A stretch of DNA of 64,000 nt from Clostridiales bacterium (lineage in GTDB: Bacteria > Bacillota > Clostridia > Oscillospirales > Acutalibacteraceae), in contig JAAWNT010000004.1 of the NCBI GenBank assembly GCA_022799115.1, forward strand, positions 48,107 to 112,106, given 5' to 3'. The notes beneath the pieces are model-generated. The model did not search any database, was not told the DNA's origin, and saw nothing but the letters and a program-made list of their open reading frames with translations. Made by a program: the position numbers and the translations under genes. Positions 33,739 to 41,957 of this stretch are shown one piece after another. How positions within the stretch are numbered: the stretch's first letter is position 1; every line of letters begins with the position of its first letter.

Positions 33739-34968
33739 ATGGGTGTATTTGACGAACTGAAGGCGCGCGGCTTGATCGCGCAGCTGACCAATGAAGAGCG
33801 GGTTAAGGACCTGCTCAATCATGGAAAAACCAGCTTTTATATTGGGTTTGATCCCACGGCGGACAGCCTGCATGTGGGGCATTTTGTTCAGATTATGGTG
33901 ATGTCTCATATGCAAAAAGCGGGACACACACCCATTGCATTATTTGGCGGCGGAACTGGAATGGTGGGAGATCCTTCGGGAAAAAGCGATATGCGTAAAA
34001 TGCTCACTCGTGAAGAAATCGACCACAACATCGCTTGTTTCCAGAAGCAGATGTCCCGTTTGGTGGATTTTTCCGACGGCAAGGCGATTATGGTCAACAA
34101 TGCCGATTGGCTGCTGAATCTGAATTATATTCAGTTTTTGAGGGACATCGGCGTGCACTTCTCCGTCAACCGCATGCTGGCGGCGGAATGCTATAAGCAG
34201 CGGATGGAGAAGGGACTTACCTTCTTTGAGCTGAATTATATGATTATGCAAAGCTATGATTTTCTGGTGCTCAACAGAAAATATGACTGTCAGTTAGAGC
34301 TGGGCGGAGACGACCAATGGAGCAACATCATCGGCGGCGTGGAATTGGTTCGGCGTGTGGATGGAAAAGAAGCGTTTGGTATGACCTTTACGCTGCTTAC
34401 CACCAGCGACGGGCGCAAAATGGGCAAGACGGAGAACGGCGCGGTTTGGTTGGATCCGGAGAAAACCAGTCCCTATGATTTCTACCAGTATTGGAGAAAT
34501 GTGGACGACGCCGACGTAATCCGCTGTTTGAAGATCCTCACCTTTCTGCCTTTGGATGAGATTGAGCAATTGGCGAAATTGCAGGGGAGCGAGCTGAATA
34601 AAGCCAAAGAGATTCTGGCTTACGAGGTAACCAAGCTGATTCATGGGGAAGAGGAAGCGAACAAGGCCCAGGAAGCCGCGCGTGCGTTGTTCGGGGCGGG
34701 AGCGAATACCGATAATATGCCCTCTACCGAGCTCACCGCTGAAGATTTCACCGACGGAGCCATCTCTTTGCTGGATTTACTGGCCAAGACAAAGCTGGTT
34801 CCGTCAAAGGGCGAGGCGAGACGATTGATCGCACAGGGTGGAATCTCTGTGAACGATCAGAAAATGGAGGACGCCAACGCAAGGATTACGATGGACGCAT
34901 TTGAACAGGGATATCTCATTATTAAAAAAGGAAAAAAAGTGTATCATAAAGCGGTTTTCACGAAGTAA
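33739..34968 (+). CDS. tyrS: Tyrosyl-tRNA synthetase
   Basis: The 409-residue class I synthetase has the HIGH-equivalent HVGHFV at about 45, the tyrosine-site stretch [22 protein letters not shown] (quoted in part by position: about 173-194), a KMSKS-equivalent KMGKT at about 228, and a C-terminal S4 domain with [18 protein letters not shown]. The KMGKT variant belongs to the TyrRS form found alongside TyrZ-type enzymes. AGGAGG precedes the start. Controlled by the T-box upstream. Confidence 0.96.
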   Translation: MGVFDELKARGLIAQLTNEERVKDLLNHGKTSFYIGFDPTADSLHVGHFVQIMVMSHMQKAGHTPIALFGGGTGMVGDPSGKSDMRKMLTREEIDHNIACFQKQMSRLVDFSDGKAIMVNNADWLLNLNYIQFLRDIGVHFSVNRMLAAECYKQRMEKGLTFFELNYMIMQSYDFLVLNRKYDCQLELGGDDQWSNIIGGVELVRRVDGKEAFGMTFTLLTTSDGRKMGKTENGAVWLDPEKTSPYDFYQYWRNVDDADVIRCLKILTFLPLDEIEQLAKLQGSELNKAKEILAYEVTKLIHGEEEANKAQEAARALFGAGANTDNMPSTELTAEDFTDGAISLLDLLAKTKLVPSKGEARRLIAQGGISVNDQKMEDANARITMDAFEQGYLIIKKGKKVYHKAVFTK

Positions 34969-34991
34969 AGAAAAGCCAGATACCAATTTTT

Positions 34992-35038
34992 AAAGGGATA
35001 CTTCCTCATTTACGAGGGGAGGTATCCCTTTTCTTTTT
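34992..35038 (+). terminator. Terminator of tyrS
   Basis: AAAGGGATAC pairs with GTATCCCTTT through an imperfect stem and is followed by TCTTTTT. Confidence 0.88.
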
Positions 35039-35068
35039 AAAAATGATTGTGAAATTGGAAATAATCTC

Positions 35069-35097
35069 TTTACTTCATAGGAAAATCATGCTATAAT
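35069..35097 (+). promoter_or_regulatory. Sigma-A-like promoter of a short transcript
   Basis: TTTACT (35069-35074 within CTCTTTACTT, numbering within 1-2 bases) is 17 bases from TATAAT (35092-35097). The transcript would end at the 23-bp hairpin about 125 bases downstream. Confidence 0.5.
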
Positions 35098-35101
35098 AAT
35101 T

Positions 35102-35173
35102 ATGAAATCGATGGTGATCTTTGATTACTATACGGATTTGTTGTTTTTATTACCTTTCCTTTTCCTTTCTTAA
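35102..35173 (+). CDS. Possible 23-residue hydrophobic peptide, or a small RNA
   Basis: The frame reads MKSMVIFDYYTDLLFLLPFL and then FLS, with the TAA touching the left arm of the terminator. The ATG is only 5 bases from the -10 box, so translation would have to be leaderless or start at the internal ATG (35111). There is no ribosome site. Promoter, hydrophobic frame and terminator together recall type I toxin peptides, but a non-coding RNA is equally possible. Confidence 0.3.
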   Translation: MKSMVIFDYYTDLLFLLPFLFLS

Positions 35174-35223
35174 AAACCAGAAAACCGCTTGTGTGATTCT
35201 ACACAAGCGGTTTTCTGGTTTTT
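35172..35223. terminator. 23-bp perfect bidirectional terminator
   Basis: Arms 35172-35194 and 35201-35223 are perfect complements around GATTCT, with A/T tracts at both ends. It ends the leftward deacetylase transcript (stop at 35229) and any rightward transcript from 35097. Confidence 0.92.
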
Positions 35224-35228
35224 GCATT

Positions 35229-36704
35229 TTATTTGGCCAGGCGGTAAGCGCGACCGGCGACCGGGGTGATCTGTTTTTGTGCCAAAAGCTCGGACACAGT
35301 GACGAATTGGTATCCTTGCGCGGATAAGGCTGGGATCAGCTGTGCGCATGCTTCGGCGGTTGAAGGGTAGATATCATGCATTAAAATAATATCGCCATCC
35401 TTGACCTTGCCCATCACTTGTTTTACAATCGCGTTTTTATTTTGCGTTTGCCAATCCTGGGTATCGATGGACCACAGCACAAATGGTTTTTGGATGTTTT
35501 CCCTCATGACGTCGTTGATCTCCCCGTAGGGAGGGCGTAATAGTTTGGGAGTGTAAGAGGTTAAATTGGCAATCCGTTGGTCGGTTCGGTTGGCCTGATC
35601 CAAGACATCGTTGGTATTAAGCTTGATAAGACGTGGATGGCTATAGGTATGGTTGCCGATTTCATGCCCCTCGGCATATTCCCGCTGCAAGGCGCTGGCA
35701 TAACTGTCCACCCGGTTACCTACCACAAAAAATGTGGCTTTGGCCTTATTTTGCTTTAAAATATCCAGTATTTTTGGGGTAACTTTTGGATGAGGACCGT
35801 CGTCAAAGGTGAGGGCCACAACAGGGCGATTGGGATCAATGGGGGTTCCCTGTACCGGCTGATTCTGCTGGGGAGGAACCATGGCGGAAGCTGACGCCAC
35901 ATGCAATAAGGTGGCGTCGGTATCTATTTTTAGATATCCCTTTAAATTTTCGTAGGGAATGCTAACGGATACGATTCCGAAATAACCGGGGAAGATCTGA
36001 TACTTCTGAAAGTAGACGGTAAGCGCCGTATCATTGAGGGTAAAATTAAGAAAATTTCCCTGGACGGGCGCGCTGCCGATACTGAACAGTTCCGTATCGG
36101 TCAGCGGCGCATAGGGTTCCGTTTGCATAAAATATTCCCGGACATAATCGGAAATTGCCAGGAGATACTCTCCTTCCAGAATGTCGCTGAGCGACAGCAG
36201 AGCTTGGCTCTCTAAATCAAACGTCATGGTTAAAATATAAACATCTGGGTGCGCCATGGTGGAATCGTTTTTTTCCACAGTAAAGACGATGGACGCGATC
36301 TGGTCTCCAGCGATATAGGAAGAGTAATCAACCCAAAGGGAGGAGGAAAACTCCGCAGGCCGATGAGTATCATCGGGCAAGTTGTTTTGATAGTCAGAGA
36401 GAATATCGTTAATTTTCTCTTTGATGATGCGGTCGATTTGATCCAGGCCGAGGACAGGATAATGAATGCTGATGGCGTTTTTCGGATCGTTATTCATGAT
36501 GGATTCCGTCACGCCGATCTCCTGGTTGGGAGATGGGTTAGGAAATTGAATGTTTTGAGTTAGCGTCTGAAACTCCTGCTCATGTTGTGTTTCTGAGGCG
36601 GTAAAGGAGCACCACAAAGGGATTAGCAGGAACAAGATTATGGCGCCCAACACCAGAAACGCCCCGCTTTTTCTCAAAAACGCTCCCGTTGATTTTTCGT
36701 TCAA
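35229..36704 (-). CDS. Membrane-anchored polysaccharide deacetylase (CE4/NodB) with N-terminal DUF3298/4163-like region
   Basis: A 491-residue protein with a signal anchor (about 15-32), an extracellular region of about 240 residues resembling the DUF4163/DUF3298 pair found in clostridial PdaC-like enzymes, a Pro/Gln linker, and a NodB deacetylase domain. Motif 1 is ALTFDDGPHP near 300, motif 2 is GHEIGNHTYSHP near 345, and LRPPYGEIND follows. It should deacetylate peptidoglycan or a related wall sugar outside the cell. The start is TTG with AAGGGGG upstream. Its 5' region includes an unexplained structured stretch. Confidence 0.88.
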   Translation of the reverse strand: MNEKSTGAFLRKSGAFLVLGAIILFLLIPLWCSFTASETQHEQEFQTLTQNIQFPNPSPNQEIGVTESIMNNDPKNAISIHYPVLGLDQIDRIIKEKINDILSDYQNNLPDDTHRPAEFSSSLWVDYSSYIAGDQIASIVFTVEKNDSTMAHPDVYILTMTFDLESQALLSLSDILEGEYLLAISDYVREYFMQTEPYAPLTDTELFSIGSAPVQGNFLNFTLNDTALTVYFQKYQIFPGYFGIVSVSIPYENLKGYLKIDTDATLLHVASASAMVPPQQNQPVQGTPIDPNRPVVALTFDDGPHPKVTPKILDILKQNKAKATFFVVGNRVDSYASALQREYAEGHEIGNHTYSHPRLIKLNTNDVLDQANRTDQRIANLTSYTPKLLRPPYGEINDVMRENIQKPFVLWSIDTQDWQTQNKNAIVKQVMGKVKDGDIILMHDIYPSTAEACAQLIPALSAQGYQFVTVSELLAQKQITPVAGRAYRLAK

Positions 36705-36936
36705 AATAATTTCCCCCTTGCTGATGATTCCTTACTAGTATTGACAGAATTGTCTTTAGCCAATACCCAACAAGAAATTTAAATTCTGGATTAAATGACA
36801 AGGGGGAGTATCGGGATTTCCGTTCAGGATGCGTGTTCTTGTGGGGGCGAGCTTGTCAGGCGGCTGGTGGATCGCCGCGATACGTCCCGATGAATCCGCC
36901 TAAGCCCTTTATATGGCAAGGAAGTCTTTGAGTACA
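36705..36936 (-). other. Structured leader or intergenic region upstream of the deacetylase gene
   Basis: About 230 bases without a gene. ATCGGGA (36810-36816) is the exact complement of TCCCGAT (36885-36891), enclosing further complementary pairs such as GGCG/CGCC near 36860-36876. The shape suggests a folded RNA or an operator region, but it matches no riboswitch I know. Confidence 0.4.
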
Positions 36937-36985
36937 GACAATAAGCCGGCCACGCTTGTGTTTAAACAAACGCCGCCGGCTTATT
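36937..36985 (-). terminator. Terminator of the pdx cluster
   Basis: AATAAGCCGGC (about 36934-36944) pairs with GCCGGCTTATT (about 36975-36985), a perfect 11-bp stem 20 bases after the ECF gene stop. The T-run on the minus strand is weak. Confidence 0.6.
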
Positions 36986-37006
36986 GCGGTTGCTATCAGC
37001 AAATGC

Positions 37007-37585
37007 TCAGTGAATTCGTTCCCAGAGATGTGCGCGCTTCAGCGCTGTACGCAGCGCGAGACCCAAAGGAACCGCAATTACCACCGCAATCAAAGCGTTG
37101 GTGATAGAGGTCACGGCCTTCGTGCCGATGATGGTGAGATTTGCCTGAATGGATTGTCCATAAAGGATATTTTCTATAAATCCCTTTGTCAAATATAAAA
37201 TCACATAAGTGAACGCGCCGGTCAAACCGGCAACAATGTTGCGCGATACCCGCTCCCCCTTCCGGTTGTGGGCATAGGCGATCAAACCGCACAGAAAACC
37301 CATGGCGAATTTAAACAGAAAGGTAAAGGGGGCGCTGGGAATATATTTTGGATTCATCAAATCGAAGAGGAAGGAGCCGATGCCCGCCGCCAATCCTCCG
37401 CCGACGGGACCTGTAATCAGGCCCGCTAACAGACAGAACGCATTGCCAAGGTGGATTCGGGTGCTCTCTCCACCCGCGAGAGGAATTTCAAAACTAATGA
37501 GAGAAGAGACAAATACCAGCGCAGCCATCAAGCCGATGGCGGCCAGTCGTTGGGTTTGGTTGCTTTTGTGCTTGGTATCAGACAT
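37007..37585 (-). CDS. ECF transporter S-component, probably for vitamin B6
   Basis: The 192-residue protein has about six membrane segments and the S-component pattern RLAAIGLMAALVFVSSLISF, then STRIHLGNAFCLLAGLITGP and NPKYIPSAPFTFLFKFAMGF. Such proteins bind a vitamin and use a shared ECF ATPase. It overlaps pdxT by 8 bases, so pyridoxine or a relative is the likely ligand (inference from context; PdxU-type S-components are known beside pdx genes). The ECF module is not in the window. Confidence 0.75.
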   Translation of the reverse strand: MSDTKHKSNQTQRLAAIGLMAALVFVSSLISFEIPLAGGESTRIHLGNAFCLLAGLITGPVGGGLAAGIGSFLFDLMNPKYIPSAPFTFLFKFAMGFLCGLIAYAHNRKGERVSRNIVAGLTGAFTYVILYLTKGFIENILYGQSIQANLTIIGTKAVTSITNALIAVVIAVPLGLALRTALKRAHLWERIH

Positions 37586-38165
37586 GTGTGAATCGACTCC
37601 TTTTTACCATATCGATGAAATATTGATGCACGGTGGTGCAATCGGTCAGTTCCGGATGAAACGCGGTTACCAATATATTCTTTTGTCTGGCGGCCACAGG
37701 GAAGCCGTTTACTCTAGAGAGGATTTCTACTTGCTCGCCCCAAGATTCAATATACGGGGCGCGAATAAAGGTCATTGGAATGTCGCCGCAGGAGCCAAAG
37801 GTTCCCTTGGCGGTAAAACTGCCAAGCTGGCGGCCATAGGCGTTGCGCCTTGCCGCAATATCCATGACGCCGAAATAGACGGCGCTGTCATTGACGATGG
37901 ATTTTGCCAGCAACAACAAACCCGCGCAGGTACCGAAAACAGGGATCCCCTCCAGGATGCGTTCTTTTAGCGGGAGCAATAGTCCCAGATCGCACAGCAG
38001 TTTCCCCATTACGGTGCTTTCTCCGCCGGGAAGAATGTATCCGTCCGCTGGAGCGCCGAGCAAATCTTTTTCTCCGCGGATTTCAAAGGCCTCTACGCCA
38101 AGCCGGGCAAGCATTCGAATGTGCTCTTCAAACGCCCCTTGCAGGGCCAACACGCCTAGTTTCAT
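37578..38165 (-). CDS. pdxT: Pyridoxal 5'-phosphate synthase, glutaminase subunit PdxT
   Basis: The 195-residue class I glutaminase feeds ammonia to PdxS. GGESTVMGKLL, the nucleophile Cys in FGTCAGLLLLA and the His-Glu pair in TAFHPELT are intact. The ATG is one base after the pdxS stop, with GGGGAAAG upstream. It forms the 12+12 PLP synthase with PdxS. Confidence 0.96.
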   Translation of the reverse strand: MKLGVLALQGAFEEHIRMLARLGVEAFEIRGEKDLLGAPADGYILPGGESTVMGKLLCDLGLLLPLKERILEGIPVFGTCAGLLLLAKSIVNDSAVYFGVMDIAARRNAYGRQLGSFTAKGTFGSCGDIPMTFIRAPYIESWGEQVEILSRVNGFPVAARQKNILVTAFHPELTDCTTVHQYFIDMVKRSRFTHV

Positions 38166-38166
38166 G

Positions 38167-39042
38167 CTACTTTCCCCGCTCTGCCATCAACAATTCGATT
38201 TCCTGTTCGTTGATGCCCACCATGGCTTCTCCCAAATCCTCCGAGAGCCGAGCCAGCGTATCGGGATCGTTATAGTTGGTGACGGCTTTTACAATGGCGG
38301 CGGCCCGTTTGGCAGGATTGCCTGATTTAAAGATTCCGGATCCCACAAACACGCCTTCCGCGCCCAACTGCATCATGAGCGCCGCGTCCGCGGGGGTGGC
38401 CACGCCTCCCGCCGCAAAATTGACCACCGGCAGCTTGCCGTGTTCATGAACATACTGGACCAGCGAATAAGGAACCATCAACTCCTTTGCCGCCTGATAC
38501 AGCTCATCCTCCCGCATGGACGCCAAACGGGACATCTCACGATTAATCATCCTCATGTGCCGCACCGCCTGCACCACGTCGCCGGTACCGGGCTCCCCTT
38601 TGGTTCGGATCATGGAGGCTCCCTCGCTGATCCTGCGCAATGCCTCGCCCAAGTCCTTGGCGCCGCACACAAAAGGTACGTCAAATTTGGTTTTGTCGAT
38701 GTGGTAGACGTCGTCGGCCGGAGAGAGCACTTCACTTTCGTCGATATAATCGATCTCAATCGCTTGCAGGATCTGCGCTTCGGCAATATGCCCGATGCGT
38801 ACTTTTGCCATAACAGGGATGGTAACCGCCTGCTGAATGCCCTTTATCATTTTGGGGTCGCTCATACGGGAAACCCCGCCCGCCGCGCGGATATCCGCCG
38901 GAATGCGTTCCAAAGCCATAACGGCGCACGCACCGGCTTGTTCTGCTATTTTTGCCTGTTCCGGAGTGGTGACATCCATAATTACGCCGCCCTTGAGCAT
39001 TTGCGCAAGGTTTTTGTTCAATTCATATCGGGATACAGCCAT
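38167..39042 (-). CDS. pdxS: Pyridoxal 5'-phosphate synthase, lyase subunit PdxS
   Basis: The 291-residue (beta-alpha)8 enzyme makes PLP from ribose 5-phosphate, glyceraldehyde 3-phosphate and ammonia. Catalytic lysines are in [10 protein letters not shown] (about 81) and [10 protein letters not shown] (about 149), and [18 protein letters not shown] is the N-terminal signature. The start at 39042 follows AAGGAG and matches family N-termini; the frame is open for 39 codons upstream. Divergent from the PdxR-type regulator. Confidence 0.97.
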   Translation of the reverse strand: MAVSRYELNKNLAQMLKGGVIMDVTTPEQAKIAEQAGACAVMALERIPADIRAAGGVSRMSDPKMIKGIQQAVTIPVMAKVRIGHIAEAQILQAIEIDYIDESEVLSPADDVYHIDKTKFDVPFVCGAKDLGEALRRISEGASMIRTKGEPGTGDVVQAVRHMRMINREMSRLASMREDELYQAAKELMVPYSLVQYVHEHGKLPVVNFAAGGVATPADAALMMQLGAEGVFVGSGIFKSGNPAKRAAAIVKAVTNYNDPDTLARLSEDLGEAMVGINEQEIELLMAERGK

Positions 39043-39121
39043 GTTGATTCGCTCCTTTACGCCTATTTGGTCCCAAAACGGCCGCAATCCAAAAGAATTC
39101 TTCAATGACTGAGAAGTCCGG

Positions 39122-39147
39122 TTGCGCGACTGGGAATTTGTGTTATA
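39122..39147 (+). promoter_or_regulatory. Promoter of the pdxR-type gene
   Basis: TTGCGC (39122-39127) is 16 bases from TATAAT (39144-39149 within TTATAATAATA, within two bases). The divergent pdxS promoter is less clear; TTCACA/TAACAC or TATTATTATAA elements lie on the minus strand in the same stretch. Confidence 0.45.
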
Positions 39148-39159
39148 ATAATAGCGCAC

Positions 39160-39185
39160 AACTGTGAACTTGAAAATGCACAGTT
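39160..39185. promoter_or_regulatory. Candidate PdxR operator (7-bp inverted repeat)
   Basis: AACTGTG (39160-39166) and CACAGTT (39179-39185) are exact complements separated by 12 bases. The site lies just downstream of the regulator's -10 box and across the likely -35 region of pdxS, a position suited to a MocR-type regulator controlling both. Confidence 0.5.
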
Positions 39186-39212
39186 TATGAAATTTTAAAG
39201 GGGACAGTTTTC

Positions 39213-40598
39213 GTGCTGTACGATTTTTTTGCGTTGGACCGTCACAGTGGGGAGCCGCTGTATATTCAGTTGTACCGGAACATCAAAGAAGCGGTGGAAA
39301 ACGGACGTTTCTCCGGAGGACAGCGCCTGCCGTCGATTCGTAAGCTTTCCGAGGATTTGCATTTGAGCCGTACTACCATTGAAACGGCCTATCAGCAGCT
39401 TGCTGTGGAGGGTTATATTGGAAGCAAACCCCAAAGCGGATATTTTGTCATGGATGACATTGATATTTTGAAAAAGGAAAAGCAATCGCTTTCGTACAAA
39501 CCGTTAGAACGGGTGGTCAAACCGGAAACGCGTTATAATCTTGGGACCGATTGTATCGACAGCGAGCACGCCGGAATTAAACGGTGGAGAAAACAGGTAA
39601 AGGACGTATTGGGACGCCAAGAGGCGCTCTCCTCTTATGGGGATCCCCAGGGTGAATGGGAACTTAGAGAAGCGCTTTCTTTTTACAGTCATGGTGCGCG
39701 CGGGGTATCCGCGACGCCTCATCATATCGTCATTGGCGCGGGGACACAACCGCTGCTGTACCTGCTTTGCGGGCTGCTGAATCATTCGGTTCAAAGAGTG
39801 GCCATGGAACAGCCGGGGTTCCGTCAGGCGGAACAAGTGTTTCGTGACTGCGGCATACAAACCATATTGTTGCCTGCGGACCGGGATGGCATCGTCATGA
39901 AAGAACTGATCCATTCCGGCGCGTCCGCGCTGTGGATCAGTCCATCCAGCAGGCCCAATGGAAGAGCCATCCCTATGAGCCGGAGGCTGCGGCTGCTGGA
40001 GTGGGCCCAACAATCGGGAGGAGTGATTATTGAGGATGACTACAATGGAGAGCTGCGTTATCGAGCCAAACCAATTCCCGCCTTGCAGAGCCAGGACAAT
40101 ACCTGTGTGATCTACATGGGATCGTTCTCCAAGCTTCTTCTGCCCTCGGTTCGTATGGGGTATATGGCTCTTCCTTCCTATTTGCTCCAGGAGTATCAGA
40201 AGAGGGCGCATCGTTACAATCAGACGGCTTCAAAAATTGAACAATTGGCGCTGGCGGACTATATCCGAGAGGGTCAATTGGAACGGCAATTAAGGCGATT
40301 GCGCAAGCTTTATGCGGATAAAAGCGCGTTGCTTACCGACCGGCTGCAGCGTGCCTTTGGCAGTACAATGGACATTGTATTGCAGGAAACCGCGCTTTGT
40401 TTGAAACTGACCGTTAAAAATGGAATGGACGGGAATGGATTGATGCGGTCGGCGGCGGAGCAAGGAGTACGGATTGCATCGGTTAACGATGAGACGCAAA
40501 CCCGCTATGGACAAGTTATGTTGGGATTCGCCGGGATTCCCACGCAGGACATTCCGGCGGCGGTAGAGGCGCTGACCAAGGCTTGGCTTTCCGATTGA
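39213..40598 (+). CDS. pdxR: PdxR-type MocR/GntR transcriptional regulator
   Basis: The 461-residue protein joins an N-terminal GntR winged helix ([20 protein letters not shown]) to an aminotransferase class I fold (about 110-455). The PLP lysine is in [15 protein letters not shown]. MocR proteins divergent from pdxST activate PLP synthesis and sense PLP, which is the arrangement here. The start is GTG. The symbol rests on gene context. Confidence 0.85.
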   Translation: MLYDFFALDRHSGEPLYIQLYRNIKEAVENGRFSGGQRLPSIRKLSEDLHLSRTTIETAYQQLAVEGYIGSKPQSGYFVMDDIDILKKEKQSLSYKPLERVVKPETRYNLGTDCIDSEHAGIKRWRKQVKDVLGRQEALSSYGDPQGEWELREALSFYSHGARGVSATPHHIVIGAGTQPLLYLLCGLLNHSVQRVAMEQPGFRQAEQVFRDCGIQTILLPADRDGIVMKELIHSGASALWISPSSRPNGRAIPMSRRLRLLEWAQQSGGVIIEDDYNGELRYRAKPIPALQSQDNTCVIYMGSFSKLLLPSVRMGYMALPSYLLQEYQKRAHRYNQTASKIEQLALADYIREGQLERQLRRLRKLYADKSALLTDRLQRAFGSTMDIVLQETALCLKLTVKNGMDGNGLMRSAAEQGVRIASVNDETQTRYGQVMLGFAGIPTQDIPAAVEALTKAWLSD

Positions 40599-40731
40599 CG
40601 GCGTTTCCGTCCATCCAGGATTTTGGCGATTTCACTTGGTCGTTTCCGCATGGGGATGGAAGTCTTGAAATTTTTCGGTTATTAAGCTATAATAAAACAA
40701 TCAGAAGGAAGTCAGAGGAGGCCGGGGATTT

Positions 40732-41421
40732 ATGTATTGTTCAAAATGTGGAAATACGCTGCCGGACGGCAGTGTAATCTGCGGATATTGCGGTGTTGTA
40801 GTGGCGGAAGACCAAGAATCCCGAGAGGACCTCTCTCAATTCCCACAGGCAGAGGAAAGACCGGAACCGCAAACCTTTCTGGAAGCGGATGTTCCGGTGC
40901 TGACACAAGAGCAGATCGATTCCCTTCCCGCTTATTCCGCTAAGGTGGAAGAGATGGTGGATCTGTGCAATGCGGCTGCAAATCATTTGAAAGAGTGTAC
41001 GGCAGAGGCTTCCGCGGTGGAGGAGGAGAAGCCTGTTGAAGCGTCTCAGCAACCGGAACAGGAGCCTGAGCAAGAGATTGAGCCAAACCAAGAGAGTTTG
41101 CCCGCCGCTTTGCCGGCGTCGCGAAGAATGGGGGGAACCGACAAACGAGCCCGGCCTATGAGGACGGCGGGCTTCTTTGGAACCCAGTTTCTGCTATTGA
41201 TTCCGGTGATTAATATCATATTGCTCTTTGTTTGGGCGTTCCGGAGAAGAAGCAATTTTAACCGTAAGGCTTACGCCCGTTCCATTTTAATTTGGATTTT
41301 GATCGCTTTGCTGCTTTTGTTGGCGGGGCTGCTCGCTATGATTATCCTGCGGGTCCCGATTGACATCAATGATTGGATCGACCGATTAAAGGCGGCGGTC
41401 AACAGTATTCCTTATGTTTGA
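40732..41421 (+). CDS. Zinc-ribbon membrane protein
   Basis: The 229-residue protein begins MYCSKCGNTLPDGSVICGYC, a zinc ribbon of two CxxC knuckles. A Glu/Gln/Pro-rich linker (about 25-140) precedes two hydrophobic segments (about 150-166 and 186-206) separated by a basic loop (RRRSNFNRKAYAR). Function unknown; such zinc_ribbon_2 proteins are common in Clostridia. GAGGAGGCCGGGG lies before the ATG, and a terminator follows at 41440. Confidence 0.72.
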   Translation: MYCSKCGNTLPDGSVICGYCGVVVAEDQESREDLSQFPQAEERPEPQTFLEADVPVLTQEQIDSLPAYSAKVEEMVDLCNAAANHLKECTAEASAVEEEKPVEASQQPEQEPEQEIEPNQESLPAALPASRRMGGTDKRARPMRTAGFFGTQFLLLIPVINIILLFVWAFRRRSNFNRKAYARSILIWILIALLLLLAGLLAMIILRVPIDINDWIDRLKAAVNSIPYV

Positions 41422-41439
41422 ATTTCATATAGTATGGTC

Positions 41440-41472
41440 AAAGCCAATCGGAATGATCCGGTTGGCTTTTTT
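41440..41472 (+). terminator. Terminator of the zinc-ribbon gene
   Basis: AAAGCCAATCGGA pairs with TCCGGTTGGCTTT (one G-U pair) around ATGA, followed by six T residues. Confidence 0.88.
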
Positions 41473-41600
41473 GTTGCAAGAATGGCAATGATCGGGAGAT
41501 TATGGAGAATACTCTTTTGTGATGTCCCTTAATTAACGCAGACGGCATAGGATGGATAGAAGATTCGTCGAAAAGATTTGGCAAAAACTTTTAAAGGATA

Positions 41601-41628
41601 TTGACAAACAGAAAACATATGATATAAT
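41601..41628 (+). promoter_or_regulatory. Sigma-A promoter of the metal-export operon
   Basis: TTGACA (41601-41606) and TATAAT (41623-41628) are 16 bases apart. The palindromic operator begins 8 bases downstream, over the transcription start. Confidence 0.85.
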
Positions 41629-41635
41629 AAACGCG

Positions 41636-41665
41636 TAAACAATTAAACGATTGTTTAATTGTTTA
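41636..41665. promoter_or_regulatory. Perfect palindromic operator, ArsR/SmtB-like
   Basis: Arms TAAACAATTAAAC and its exact complement (41636-41648 and 41653-41665) flank GATT. Position over the start site of a metal P-type ATPase operon and the AT-rich palindrome suggest a CadC/CzrA-type metal sensor site. No ArsR-family gene is nearby, so the regulator would act in trans. Confidence 0.7.
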
Positions 41666-41695
41666 ATTTTATTTCATAGAGAGGGGCAATCGATT

Positions 41696-41911
41696 ATGAA
41701 AAAAACATTTTCCCTAATCAACTTGGATTGTGCCAATTGCGCCGCTAAAATTGAGAACGCTCTGAATAAAATTGAGGGTATGGATCGCGCTATCGTTAGC
41801 TTTATGACCCAGAAAATGACTTTGGAGGCAGATGACGCACGGTTTTCAGAAATTGTGGAACAGGCAAAATCAGTTGTGAAAAAAATGGAACCGGATGTAA
41901 AAGTAAAATAA
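41696..41911 (+). CDS. Free-standing heavy-metal-associated (HMA) domain protein
   Basis: The 71-residue protein has the ferredoxin-like HMA fold with the metal motif DCANCAAKIENAL (Cys pair at about 13 and 16). GAGGGGCAATCGATT precedes the ATG. It lies 46 bases upstream of a metal P-type ATPase that lacks the usual N-terminal HMA domain, so it probably serves as that pump's detached metal-binding domain or chaperone. The CANC rather than CxxC with Met favours soft or zinc-type ions; the exact ion is not decided. Confidence 0.88.
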   Translation: MKKTFSLINLDCANCAAKIENALNKIEGMDRAIVSFMTQKMTLEADDARFSEIVEQAKSVVKKMEPDVKVK

Positions 41912-41957
41912 TCGATCGGTTCGACGACACCAAAATGAGAGAGAGTAGGCGTCAGAA

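Noticed and set aside
36780..36905. 6S RNA, SRP RNA or a known riboswitch upstream of the deacetylase
   Set aside because: The SRP core motif and known aptamer cores are missing; the region is reported only as an unexplained structure.
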